Positions 18,089 to 25,402 of a DNA stretch of 64,000 nt are shown piece by piece. Position numbers and translations under genes: made by a program. The stretch is from Bacteroidales bacterium (GTDB lineage Bacteria; Bacteroidota; Bacteroidia; Bacteroidales; VadinHA17). Position 1 is the stretch's first letter, and each line of letters opens with the position of its first letter. Where the stretch lies: positions 1-64,000 of the forward strand of contig JANTGF010000005.1 in assembly GCA_024763075.1 (NCBI GenBank), in the 5' to 3' direction. The notes under the pieces are model-generated. The model saw only the letters and a program-made list of their open reading frames with translations, had not been told where the DNA came from and did not search any database.

Positions 18089-18715
18089 TTAAAAACGAAT
18101 AATGATACCTCCTGTAAAATCTCCCTGTACAAATGTAGTGGAAGCATAAGCGCTGCCTCCGCAACCACCTGTTCCGCAACCAATTCCCAATCCTCCGAAT
18201 TGCATTGGCATGAGTAGTCTGGCTTGCAGGCGAATGCCAAAATGTTCGGTAGGGAAAATTTTAACACCACCTCCTAATGTTATTGAGAAATTGGTGGATG
18301 AACTGTAACCTCCATCCCGTGGAGTAAAAACGGTCATTCCCAGTGTGCCAACTAAAAAAGGGATAAAAGCATCATTGTTTATTTCAAATTCCCGTAAGGA
18401 ACCAATTTGGATATAATCAACGATCAAAGTCCGGATAATCTTTTCGTAATCCGTATAGGATTTTTGCATTACACTAGTCGTCAGTCTGCTGTAGCCCAAT
18501 TCGAGCTGTGTTTCCGAAGCAAGATTAACATCTGCCATGATCCCCCAATTCTGGCCATCCTCAATTTTTAAATAGCCCTGATAATAATTAATTTTACCCC
18601 CCAGCATAAAGCCGGTATAAGGAGAGATTTCAAATCTTTGGGCAGATGTTTTGTATGGGATCAATAGCAGTAATAAGATTCCAATGGTTCCTATGAACCG
18701 GAGTTGTTTTTTCAT
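18089..18715 (-). CDS. Outer-membrane beta-barrel protein
   Basis: This 208-aa protein has a signal peptide (MKKQLRFIGTIGILLLLLIPYKTSAQ) and alternating strands such as FEISPYTGFMLGGKINYYQG and FGIRLQARLLMPMQFGGLG. It ends with a short hydrophobic terminal strand, GDFTGGIIIRF, as outer-membrane proteins do. A small loop, GIGCGTGGCGGSAYAS, contains two cysteines in a glycine-rich setting, which is odd for a barrel. It is third in the operon, 21 nt after the preceding barrel gene. The function is unknown. Confidence 0.65.
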   Translation of the reverse strand: MKKQLRFIGTIGILLLLLIPYKTSAQRFEISPYTGFMLGGKINYYQGYLKIEDGQNWGIMADVNLASETQLELGYSRLTTSVMQKSYTDYEKIIRTLIVDYIQIGSLREFEINNDAFIPFLVGTLGMTVFTPRDGGYSSSTNFSITLGGGVKIFPTEHFGIRLQARLLMPMQFGGLGIGCGTGGCGGSAYASTTFVQGDFTGGIIIRF

Positions 18716-18736
18716 AAAATGTTATTTTAAAAAAGT

Positions 18737-19336
18737 TTAATGTCTGAAGTGGAAGCCCACACTGAATGTTAAATAGGAGTTGCCATCGTGGCCTCCGGCT
18801 GCCAGTGTATTGTCATACCTGGCATTCAAAACAAAACCGGTACCATAGGAAAACTCATAAACAAAACCGGCTTCAGGAAAAAATCCAAAATGCCATTGCC
18901 TGTTTTCAACTGTATAGATTCCCATATCAGTACGTACGTATTGTCCGTAAGCGCCTAAGCCTGCACCAATATAGGGCATGAAATGACTGCTTGAATTGAA
19001 ATAATATTTAATTCCACCGGTAATCGGAAATGAGTTAATGTAACGGTATTGCCTTCCTGTTACAGTTTGAGTTCCGTCATAATACGAGTCAAAAGGCATT
19101 TCTTCATAAAAAGTATGCCAGGAAAACCTCAGGTCTATGGCGAGGTTGTCTGTGACATACCTGCCAATATCAAATGAAAATCCCCGGAAACTTGTTTTAC
19201 TGATAAAATCTGCTGTATTCCCCAAAGGAACAGACATATCATAAGTAATATTGGTAAATGTTTCCTGACTGTAGCTATTGTTGCTTAAAGTTAGAGCAAG
19301 AACTGCAATAACTATGAAATATTTAATTTTTCTCAT
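18737..19336 (-). CDS. Outer-membrane beta-barrel (OmpA/OmpW-like) protein
   Basis: This 199-aa protein has an N-terminal signal peptide (cleavage near NNSYSQ). Beta-strands follow with the typical turn GIKYYFNSSSHFMPYIGAGLGAYG found in small porins, and a terminal strand ends in SVGFHFRH, aromatic near the end as BAM substrates usually are. It is second in the operon after the DUF4136 lipoprotein (32-nt gap). It probably folds into an 8-stranded barrel in the outer membrane. The cargo or ligand is unknown. Confidence 0.7.
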   Translation of the reverse strand: MRKIKYFIVIAVLALTLSNNSYSQETFTNITYDMSVPLGNTADFISKTSFRGFSFDIGRYVTDNLAIDLRFSWHTFYEEMPFDSYYDGTQTVTGRQYRYINSFPITGGIKYYFNSSSHFMPYIGAGLGAYGQYVRTDMGIYTVENRQWHFGFFPEAGFVYEFSYGTGFVLNARYDNTLAAGGHDGNSYLTFSVGFHFRH

Positions 19337-19368
19337 GATTGTAATATTGGTATAATAATTAAATTATG

Positions 19369-20004
19369 TTATTTTTTGGGAGCAAACGGAGGTTGATTAA
19401 ATGCCTGATCGATATTCCGGTTAATCCTTTCTAAAGTATTTGCATCACTTGTGCTTAACAATCCATTGATGGCTGAGTTCCATACAATATCAACTGTATC
19501 TTGTTGAGTTGCAGGTGGGTTTGCCATTTCCATAAATAAAGAACCGGTAGTATAGCTGTAAGAATATCCCCATCCATATCCTGGGTACCATGGATACCAG
19601 CCACCCCAGCCGGGATAACCACCCCACCACCAACCTCCGCCGGGAATCCAGCCTATACCGGTATAGCTGGAAGAGGTTACTGTAGCAACTACATAAACAT
19701 CGGCATCATTTTCATCTGCCTGCCGGGTATATCCCAGTTTTGTCATGTTTGACTCTATCCGGTTTAAAATATCATCTTCGAACTTCCTTTCAATTTCGTC
19801 ATCACTGTCTCCTTTGGCGTAATGAACCGTGTCCGGCATAAAATAATTCATGTTTGCATTAAAGTCGAAATCTTCATCATAATTTGTCATAATGATGTCA
19901 GTGTCGCTGTAATATTCCACTCCTCCCGGATAACAGGAGAAAAATGCAAGTGGCATTGCAGCCACAATTATAAAACTAAAGATTTTTCTTAACTTCTTTT
20001 TCAT
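19369..20004 (-). CDS. DUF4136 lipoprotein with Gly/Trp/Tyr-rich loop
   Basis: This 211-aa protein has a lipobox ending AFFSC (Cys24), so it should be lipidated. The DUF4136 core is seen as ADVYVVATVTSSSYTGIGW and MANPPATQQDTVDIVWNSAINGLL. Between them lies a long loop of GGWWWGGYPGWGGWYPWYPG type, typical of the larger DUF4136 members. It is the first gene of a likely operon with two beta-barrels and a Spy-like protein, and it has a well-spaced promoter. This grouping suggests an envelope maintenance function, which is inference. Confidence 0.75.
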   Translation of the reverse strand: MKKKLRKIFSFIIVAAMPLAFFSCYPGGVEYYSDTDIIMTNYDEDFDFNANMNYFMPDTVHYAKGDSDDEIERKFEDDILNRIESNMTKLGYTRQADENDADVYVVATVTSSSYTGIGWIPGGGWWWGGYPGWGGWYPWYPGYGWGYSYSYTTGSLFMEMANPPATQQDTVDIVWNSAINGLLSTSDANTLERINRNIDQAFNQPPFAPKK

Positions 20005-20063
20005 ACTATTAAAATTTGATATTTGATTATTTGTAATAAAAAATAATTATTTTATCGATCTTG

Positions 20064-20094
20064 CAAATTTAAATTAAATCTAAATAAAAACAAA
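20064..20094 (-). promoter_or_regulatory. Canonical Bacteroidetes promoter of the envelope operon
   Basis: The minus strand carries TTTG (20091-20094), 19 nt, then TAAATTTG (20064-20071). This fits the -33/-7 consensus in both sequence and spacing. The 5' untranslated region would be about 50 nt to the ATG at 20004. Confidence 0.6.
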
Positions 20095-20143
20095 ATTCCC
20101 AGAATAATTAGATGTAAACTATTTGATTAATTACCGGTATTCC

Positions 20144-20177
20144 ACAAAAATAATGCCATAGAATCAGGCATTATTTT
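20144..20177 (-). terminator. Terminator overlapping the stop codon of the eIF-2B-like gene
   Basis: On the minus strand, AAAATAATGCC-tgattctat-GGCATTATTTT is an 11-bp hairpin whose loop begins with the stop codon TGA. A T-tract follows. It separates this gene from the envelope operon promoter. Confidence 0.65.
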
Positions 20178-21015
20178 CAAATGAAGGTTTTCTTAAACCT
20201 GTCTCAGTAATAATGGCAGTAACCAGTTTGTTTGGAATGGCTTCAAAGTAGTAGTTTCTGATATGCAATCTCTCGGGAGGGTTCTTCCAGATTTCTTTCG
20301 GATCTTTTTTCTTCTCTTTCATATTAATACAGGAATCATCTTCAAAAAACTTACGACTATCCGATAGAACATAAAAGGGTTTGTTAAATTCTTTTGCAAG
20401 GAGTGCAAGAGCGTATGTGCCTGTTTTATTAATGAAATGATTCATACAAACCCGGTCTGCACCTGAAATAACCAGGTCTGTTTCAGGAAAAAACCGGGCA
20501 GCGGCACTATCCGTTATAAAAGTTACTTTAAACCCTGATTTTACTAGAAATTTTGCCTGTTCCCTTCCTTCCATTACAGGTCTGGATTCAGTCTGAATAA
20601 TATGAATATTATTAAAATGCCGGCGTTGATGCTCAAAAAATGATAAAATTGTTCCACTGTGGCTTTGAACTATGACAGTTTTGTTAGAAAAATCAATAAC
20701 TGAGGATGCATTTTTAGCAAGTTTTAACGGAATTCCATCCCATTTTTCTGCATATAACCGGAGAAATTCGCTGATACTTCGTTCATCATTCCTTGAGATG
20801 AATGTTTTACACTCTTTAATAAAATGCAATATTACCGGAAAATTAGCAAACCCCGTTTCCAGAAAATTCAGGAGTTCAAATAATTCTTTTTGTCTGCCTG
20901 CATTATTTCTTCTGGAATAAAACGAAAATGCTTTTGTAAGGTCATTTAACAGAACCACAGAGCCGGACTGTCGGTTAGAGAGTATATCCCATACTTCCTG
21001 GTATAGTATTTCCAT
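20164..21015 (-). CDS. eIF-2B alpha/MtnA/ribose-1,5-bisphosphate isomerase-like protein
   Basis: This 283-aa protein belongs to the Rossmann-like ISOCOT/eIF-2B superfamily. The motif VIVQSHSGTILSFFEHQ is followed by HIIQTESRPVMEGREQAKFL (ligand loop), FPETDLVISGADRV (phosphate-binding aspartate loop) and NKTGTYALALLAKEFNKPFYVL. These match the region of sugar-phosphate isomerases such as methylthioribose-1-phosphate isomerase and ribose-1,5-bisphosphate isomerase. In a bacterium it is an enzyme rather than a translation factor. The length is nearer to the R15Pi-like and eIF-2B alpha forms than to MtnA (about 350 aa). The true substrate is unknown, and no rubisco or AMP-phosphorylase gene is nearby. 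Confidence 0.72.
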   Translation of the reverse strand: MEILYQEVWDILSNRQSGSVVLLNDLTKAFSFYSRRNNAGRQKELFELLNFLETGFANFPVILHFIKECKTFISRNDERSISEFLRLYAEKWDGIPLKLAKNASSVIDFSNKTVIVQSHSGTILSFFEHQRRHFNNIHIIQTESRPVMEGREQAKFLVKSGFKVTFITDSAAARFFPETDLVISGADRVCMNHFINKTGTYALALLAKEFNKPFYVLSDSRKFFEDDSCINMKEKKKDPKEIWKNPPERLHIRNYYFEAIPNKLVTAIITETGLRKPSFENNA

Positions 21016-21079
21016 AATTCCGGGGAATTAATTCTTTTGTTATATTAAAAAATAATGACCATTTGTGTAAAAGAGTGAT

Positions 21080-21343
21080 TTATCTGAGTCTTTTTCGTTC
21101 TCTTATTTTATGGAACAGGCCTTTTACCATTCTTCCAATAAAGAAACCGGCACCAATGGCGATTTTTGGGTAAGATAAAATAGATTCTCCTATTTGGTTC
21201 GCAACATTTTTTGTATTTAAAGAGCCCAATAGATTCTGGTAATTTTCTTTTATTTCATATTCTTTCTTAACAATTTCTGTCCAGGTTCTTTCCTTTGCAA
21301 GACGAAGTTCATAATAGCCTTTAATCTTTATTTTTTTACTCAT
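21080..21343 (-). CDS. Small conserved hypothetical protein of a holin/YtxH cluster
   Basis: This 87-aa protein has a charged N-terminal helix (ELRLAKERTWTEIVKKEYEI). A glycine-containing hydrophobic stretch (SYPKIAIGAGFFIGRMVKGL) and a very basic tail (HKIRERKRLR) follow. The ATG at 21343 overlaps the end of the holin-like gene by 8 nt, so the two are translationally coupled; the longer track start is not supported. It may associate with the membrane together with the two neighbouring small proteins. No family is recognised with certainty. Confidence 0.55.
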   Translation of the reverse strand: MSKKIKIKGYYELRLAKERTWTEIVKKEYEIKENYQNLLGSLNTKNVANQIGESILSYPKIAIGAGFFIGRMVKGLFHKIRERKRLR

Positions 21344-21704
21344 CCGTTTCAGTTTTTTCTTCAATCTCAAATAAAGGAACAAGTTTACGGGCAATCGGAT
21401 CAAATATAAGCGACTGCCGGAAAATGTATATAATGATAATCAGCAATATAAATATACCAGTTACAATAAGAAAACCAACCGAGGTTTGATTAAAAAACTC
21501 ACCCAGCCAAAAAGCAAGTGCAAATCCCCCGAAAATCATAATTATAAATGCGATCATCCAAAAGATCATTCCGGCAGTAAGCACCGAAAACAATTCTATA
21601 AACTTTTCTCCTGCGGATAGCTTATAATGTTTTATTCTCAGAGTTATATACAGCTTTATTTGCTCTATTAACTCTGAGAAACTTGTGACAATTGATTTCT
21701 CCAT
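21336..21704 (-). CDS. Phage holin family (Actinobacterial holin-X-like) membrane protein
   Basis: This 122-aa protein has two transmembrane helices (LTAGMIFWMIAFIIMIFGGF and GFLIVTGIFILLIIIIYIF) between a charged N-terminal helix and a soluble tail. This is the shape of the Phage_holin_3_6/PqqD-like stress membrane proteins. In Bacteroidetes such genes commonly sit beside a YtxH gene, as here (15-nt gap), and are not part of a prophage. No lysin or phage genes are nearby, so a role in envelope stress is more likely than lysis. Confidence 0.65.
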   Translation of the reverse strand: MEKSIVTSFSELIEQIKLYITLRIKHYKLSAGEKFIELFSVLTAGMIFWMIAFIIMIFGGFALAFWLGEFFNQTSVGFLIVTGIFILLIIIIYIFRQSLIFDPIARKLVPLFEIEEKTETDE

Positions 21705-21719
21705 TATTTGGTTTTACAG

Positions 21720-21989
21720 TTATTCAGCAGCCTCAGCTTTTTTTCCTTTGCTTGTTTTTGCTTCTTCCACAGGCTCTTTTACACTGATTATCTGGTCTTT
21801 CAGATCATCAATCAAATCTGTTAGTTGTTCTTTAAGATCATCAACCTCATCTTTGAGATCTTTGGCTTTATCTTTTAGCTTGTCTCTGGTCTTGGAGCCT
21901 TCTTCAGGAGCAAAGAGTATACCAACGGCAGCCCCTATTGCAGCACCTGACAAAAATCCGATAAAAAAATTAGTGGATGAATTTTTCAT
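21720..21989 (-). CDS. YtxH domain-containing protein
   Basis: This 89-aa protein has a glycine-rich membrane segment, GFLSGAAIGAAVGILFAPEEG, the hallmark of YtxH. A long coiled coil follows (SKTRDKLKDKAKDLKDEVDD). YtxH proteins are small, stress-induced and membrane-anchored, with unknown mechanism. It is first of a three-gene run with the holin-like and basic proteins. A TACCTTTA, one base from the -7 consensus, lies upstream on the minus strand. Confidence 0.8.
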   Translation of the reverse strand: MKNSSTNFFIGFLSGAAIGAAVGILFAPEEGSKTRDKLKDKAKDLKDEVDDLKEQLTDLIDDLKDQIISVKEPVEEAKTSKGKKAEAAE

Positions 21990-22146
21990 GATTTTATTAT
22001 TTTAAATTATTTAATATGAAATATATCTTTATGTAAAGGTACTTAATTTTAAAAAAATATGCAAGAAAATATAGGTCAAATCTATACTCTGTTTAGATTT
22101 TTTAACAGTTTTTCACATTATTAGATAAAAATTCAGGTGAATGCGG

Positions 22147-22154
22147 TAAATTTG
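22147..22154 (+). promoter_or_regulatory. Bacteroidetes -7 element for the DUF438 gene
   Basis: TAAATTTG is a perfect TAnnTTTG match, 29 nt before the ATG at 22184. No TTTG at the usual -33 distance was seen. Confidence 0.45.
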
Positions 22155-22183
22155 TGCCTCAACATAAAATTTTAGAATAAGAA

Positions 22184-23398
22184 ATGTCAGAATATTTGCA
22201 AAACAGGGATGAGATTATTAATGACTTATTTGAGTTTTCTCTGGGACTGATAGGAGGAAGTAAAGGAACTGAACTTCTAAAAGAATATGAAAACATCCTG
22301 ACTCAGGTTTATCCCGCAGATGTGTTGATTGTTGTGGATAAGCTGGTAGGTACCGGTGAAAATATGAAACTGCTTAAAACCGGTGTTAACAAAGTACTGA
22401 ATATTTTATATACAACTATAAACGAAAAGAATACTCCTGATTACCCTAAAGAGCATTTTCTGGAACTAATGGTAAGAGAGAACACGGAGTTAGACCGGAG
22501 GTTAAAGGATATTAAACCACTAAACCGGTCGTTTAATAAAATCCAGGATACAGATGAACTTAAGAAGATATATGCTGATTTAAAGGTTAAAATCATTGAT
22601 TTACAGATTTTTCAGGCACATTACATTCGCAAGGAAAATATTTTGTTTCCGGTTGTGGAAAAACTAAGGGAGGATCACAGATGCCTGTCCATGATGTGGT
22701 CGTTTCATGACGATATCAGAAAACTTTTAAAAAGCCTGACTTCTGAGCTGGAGAATGCGAAGCCTGATAAAAAGGTGTTGAATTCTTTGCTGGGTGATCT
22801 TTTTTTCCGCATGTATGCCATCCGTTTCAGGGAAGAGAAAATTCTGTTTCCTGTTGTTTACCCGCAGATCTCAACCGATGAATGGGATGATATGCGGAAA
22901 CAGAGTGCTGAAATTGGTTATGCATGGATTAAAATGCCGGAGAATGAAAGGGTAAATCCGGATTATCTTTCCGAACAAAACAAGCTGGAAGATGCGATGA
23001 TTGATCTGGGAACAGGAAAGATCAGGGCCTCACAACTAATGTTGCTGTTTGACCATTTGCCGCTTGATATAACCTATATTGATGATAATGACAGGGTAGT
23101 GTATTACTCCGATCCGCCGCACCGAATTTTTCCCCGGTCAAAGGCAGTCATCGGACGAACAGTTCAAAACTGTCACCCACCTGAAAGTGTGTCGGTTGTA
23201 AACAAGCTTTTAGATGCTTTCCGTTCCGGACAGAAGCAAAAAGAATCTTTTTGGATCAATATGGGAGGGAAGAACATCCTGATTGAATATTATGCACTAA
23301 AGGATGTGAATGGAAATTATACCGGAACCATTGAAGTTAGCCAGGATGTAACTGCCATTAAAAATCTGAAGGGAGAAAAACGTTTGCTTGACATGTAG
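22184..23398 (+). CDS. DUF438/hemerythrin/PAS protein
   Basis: This 404-aa protein has three parts. It begins with a helical region and DUF438 (about residues 60-130). A hemerythrin-like HHE four-helix bundle follows (about 150-240), with HYIRKENILFPVVEKL, DHRCLSMMWSFHDDI and REEKILFPVVYPQ supplying the His/Glu di-iron ligands. The C-terminal PAS domain (about 280-395) begins near LPLDITYIDDNDRVVYYSDP and contains the DUF438-type RSKAVIGRTVQNCHPP. Such proteins are thought to bind O2 or NO at the di-iron site and relay this through PAS. It sits directly upstream of the bc-complex genes (113-nt gap), which suggests a link with respiration, but no kinase or DNA-binding domain is present. Confidence 0.85.
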   Translation: MSEYLQNRDEIINDLFEFSLGLIGGSKGTELLKEYENILTQVYPADVLIVVDKLVGTGENMKLLKTGVNKVLNILYTTINEKNTPDYPKEHFLELMVRENTELDRRLKDIKPLNRSFNKIQDTDELKKIYADLKVKIIDLQIFQAHYIRKENILFPVVEKLREDHRCLSMMWSFHDDIRKLLKSLTSELENAKPDKKVLNSLLGDLFFRMYAIRFREEKILFPVVYPQISTDEWDDMRKQSAEIGYAWIKMPENERVNPDYLSEQNKLEDAMIDLGTGKIRASQLMLLFDHLPLDITYIDDNDRVVYYSDPPHRIFPRSKAVIGRTVQNCHPPESVSVVNKLLDAFRSGQKQKESFWINMGGKNILIEYYALKDVNGNYTGTIEVSQDVTAIKNLKGEKRLLDM

Positions 23399-23497
23399 CT
23401 TTATCCGGAAGAGTTCATTTCTTCCCTGAATATTTTTGATGCCATGTTAGAATGAGTTTTAATTGTTCAGAATATATAAAATAAAGGGAAATACTTC

Positions 23498-23505
23498 TAT
23501 TTTTG
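23498..23505 (+). promoter_or_regulatory. Bacteroidetes -7 element for the cytochrome b operon
   Basis: TATTTTTG is a perfect TAnnTTTG match only 7 nt before the ATG at 23512, so a transcript from it would be nearly leaderless. No clear -33 box is visible. Confidence 0.35.
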
Positions 23506-23511
23506 TAAACT

Positions 23512-24846
23512 ATGCCAAATAAGCAAATCAAGGAAGAAAATAATTATTTCCCGGAATCGGTCAGGACGAGGAATGTTTTTAGAAACCTGATCCTCCACCT
23601 GCATCCGGTTAAGGTGCGTAGGGCCAGTTTGAAGTTTACCCATACCTTTGGACTGGGAGGGATGGTGGCCTTATTGTTTGTATTGCAGGTTTTTACCGGT
23701 TTGATTCTTCGCTTTGTTTATCTGCCGGTTGTAGATCACGCATACGAATCCATCCTTCAGATAAACCAATCTGTATTTTTCGGACAGTTTATCCGGAATA
23801 TTCATCATTGGAGTGGTATGCTCATGGTTATTCTTACTTTCCTGCATCTTCTCAGGGTCTTTTATACGGAGGCTTTTCATTCACCCAGACGGTCCAACTG
23901 GGTGATTGGGGTAGTGCTTTTTATTTTGGTGATCTTTTCCAATTTTTCGGGGTATCTTTTGCCCTGGGATCAGCTTTCCTTCTGGGCTGTAACGGTAATG
24001 ACAAGTATGCTGGAATATATTCCGTGGGCAGGAGGCTGGCTGGCACAATTAATCAGAGGAGGCTCTGATGTAGGTCCTGTAACTTTGTTGAATTTTTTTA
24101 CATTTCATACGGCTCTTCTTCCTATGTCTGTTGTGATCTTAATGGCCTTTCATTTTTGGAAAGTACGTAAGGCCGGCGGAGTGGTCATACCCGGAGGGAA
24201 AGCCAATCCGGATAAAGAATATATAAATACGGTTCCCCACCTGGTTCTGAAAGAACTGGTTGTTGCTTTAGTACTTGTAGGTACTATATTGTTGATGTCC
24301 GTTTTTTTCAATGCCCCCTTGCTGGAAAAGGCCAATCCCGCTTTGAGCCCGAATCCGGCTAAAGCACCCTGGTACTTTCTTGGAATTCAGGAGTTACTCA
24401 TGCATTTTCATCCGTTTTTTGCAGCCATTCTTATTCCATTGCTTTTTGTGGGCATGCTTTTCTGGCTGCCATACAGCAGGTTTGATAAAATGAGCCTGGG
24501 CATCTGGTTTGTTTCGGAGAAAGGACGAAAGCTTTGTCTCAGGGTATTGCTATTTACAATAGTTGTGGTTCCCATACTGGTATTGTCAAATGAGTTTATT
24601 CCGGACATGATCGGATCTGCTTCAGGATGGAAGGCCATGGTTCTGGAAGGTCTGGTTCCCTTTTTGATTATTCTTGTGGTTCTGTGGGTCTGGGTAATCA
24701 TTCTGTATAAAAAGAAAAAGTACAGTAAAAATGAGATTGTACAGGCGGTATTTACTTTTTTAGTCATATCCTATCTCACTTTGATGATCATTGGTATCTG
24801 GTTCCGGGGTGAAGGAATGGCATTGATGTGGCCCTGGAAGGTTTAA
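23512..24846 (+). CDS. Cytochrome b of a bc-type quinol oxidase
   Basis: This 444-aa integral membrane protein carries the two b-haem histidine pairs. HHWSGMLMVILTFLH lies on one helix pair, and FHTALLPMSVVILMAFH, fourteen residues between ligands, on the other. The Qo-site motif is APWYFLGIQELL, that is PWY in place of the PEWY of mitochondrial forms, as in menaquinol-oxidising bacterial complexes. It has about eight to nine helices and an extra C-terminal hydrophobic extension. It oxidises menaquinol in the inner membrane together with the downstream Rieske protein and multihaem cytochrome c. The gene order (b, Rieske, c) differs from petABC. Confidence 0.9.
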   Translation: MPNKQIKEENNYFPESVRTRNVFRNLILHLHPVKVRRASLKFTHTFGLGGMVALLFVLQVFTGLILRFVYLPVVDHAYESILQINQSVFFGQFIRNIHHWSGMLMVILTFLHLLRVFYTEAFHSPRRSNWVIGVVLFILVIFSNFSGYLLPWDQLSFWAVTVMTSMLEYIPWAGGWLAQLIRGGSDVGPVTLLNFFTFHTALLPMSVVILMAFHFWKVRKAGGVVIPGGKANPDKEYINTVPHLVLKELVVALVLVGTILLMSVFFNAPLLEKANPALSPNPAKAPWYFLGIQELLMHFHPFFAAILIPLLFVGMLFWLPYSRFDKMSLGIWFVSEKGRKLCLRVLLFTIVVVPILVLSNEFIPDMIGSASGWKAMVLEGLVPFLIILVVLWVWVIILYKKKKYSKNEIVQAVFTFLVISYLTLMIIGIWFRGEGMALMWPWKV

Positions 24847-24880
24847 TGAATAAATGAATTAATTGTATTCCCGGCAGGAA

Positions 24881-25390
24881 ATGAAGCATGTAAATAATAA
24901 TATAAAAGATTCAGAGGATCAAATGACCCGGCGGGGTTTTTTCTACCGGATTTGGAAATGGCTGGCGGTAATTGCCGGACTGGAAATAGCAGGGATATCC
25001 ATTGCTTTTATTTTTACAGGAAAAAGAAAAGAGCAGAAATCCGATCAGTTGAAAGTGCTGGCCCGTATTGAAGACATTCCTCCGGGGACGGTTTTTCCGT
25101 ACAGAATTGGCCAGCTTTATCTGGTAAGGTTAAAAAATGGCGGATTCATGGCTTTATCACTGAAATGTACTCATCTGGGGTGTTCCATTCGCTGGTACGA
25201 CGATTCACAAAAGTTTATTTGTCCGTGCCATGCCTCGGAATTTGATATGCGTGGGAATGTTAATAAGCCACCTGCACCCCGGGCACTGGATATTTATAAG
25301 GTGGTGGTAGAGGATGGTTTGATCAAGGTTGACCTTGGAAAGAGAATAAAAAGAACAAAATTTGAAAAATCACAGGTGACCTTCGCCTAG
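24881..25390 (+). CDS. Rieske [2Fe-2S] protein of the bc complex
   Basis: This 169-aa protein has a twin-arginine-like start (MTRRGFFYRIWKW) followed by one membrane helix (VIAGLEIAGISIAFIFTG). The Rieske cluster boxes CTHLGC and CPCHASEF supply two Cys and two His ligands. It transfers electrons from menaquinol at the Qo site to the cytochrome c. The track begins at a TTG at 24863; the ATG at 24881 is preferred, and MTRRGFF at 24923 is another possibility. It lies 34 nt after cytochrome b and 12 nt before the octaheme cytochrome. Confidence 0.88.
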   Translation: MKHVNNNIKDSEDQMTRRGFFYRIWKWLAVIAGLEIAGISIAFIFTGKRKEQKSDQLKVLARIEDIPPGTVFPYRIGQLYLVRLKNGGFMALSLKCTHLGCSIRWYDDSQKFICPCHASEFDMRGNVNKPPAPRALDIYKVVVEDGLIKVDLGKRIKRTKFEKSQVTFA

Positions 25391-25402
25391 AGAAACAGAT
25401 AA

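Noticed and set aside
21336-21704. Prophage signal from the holin-family gene
   Set aside because: No lysin, terminase or capsid genes occur nearby, and the YtxH pairing is typical of chromosomal stress genes.
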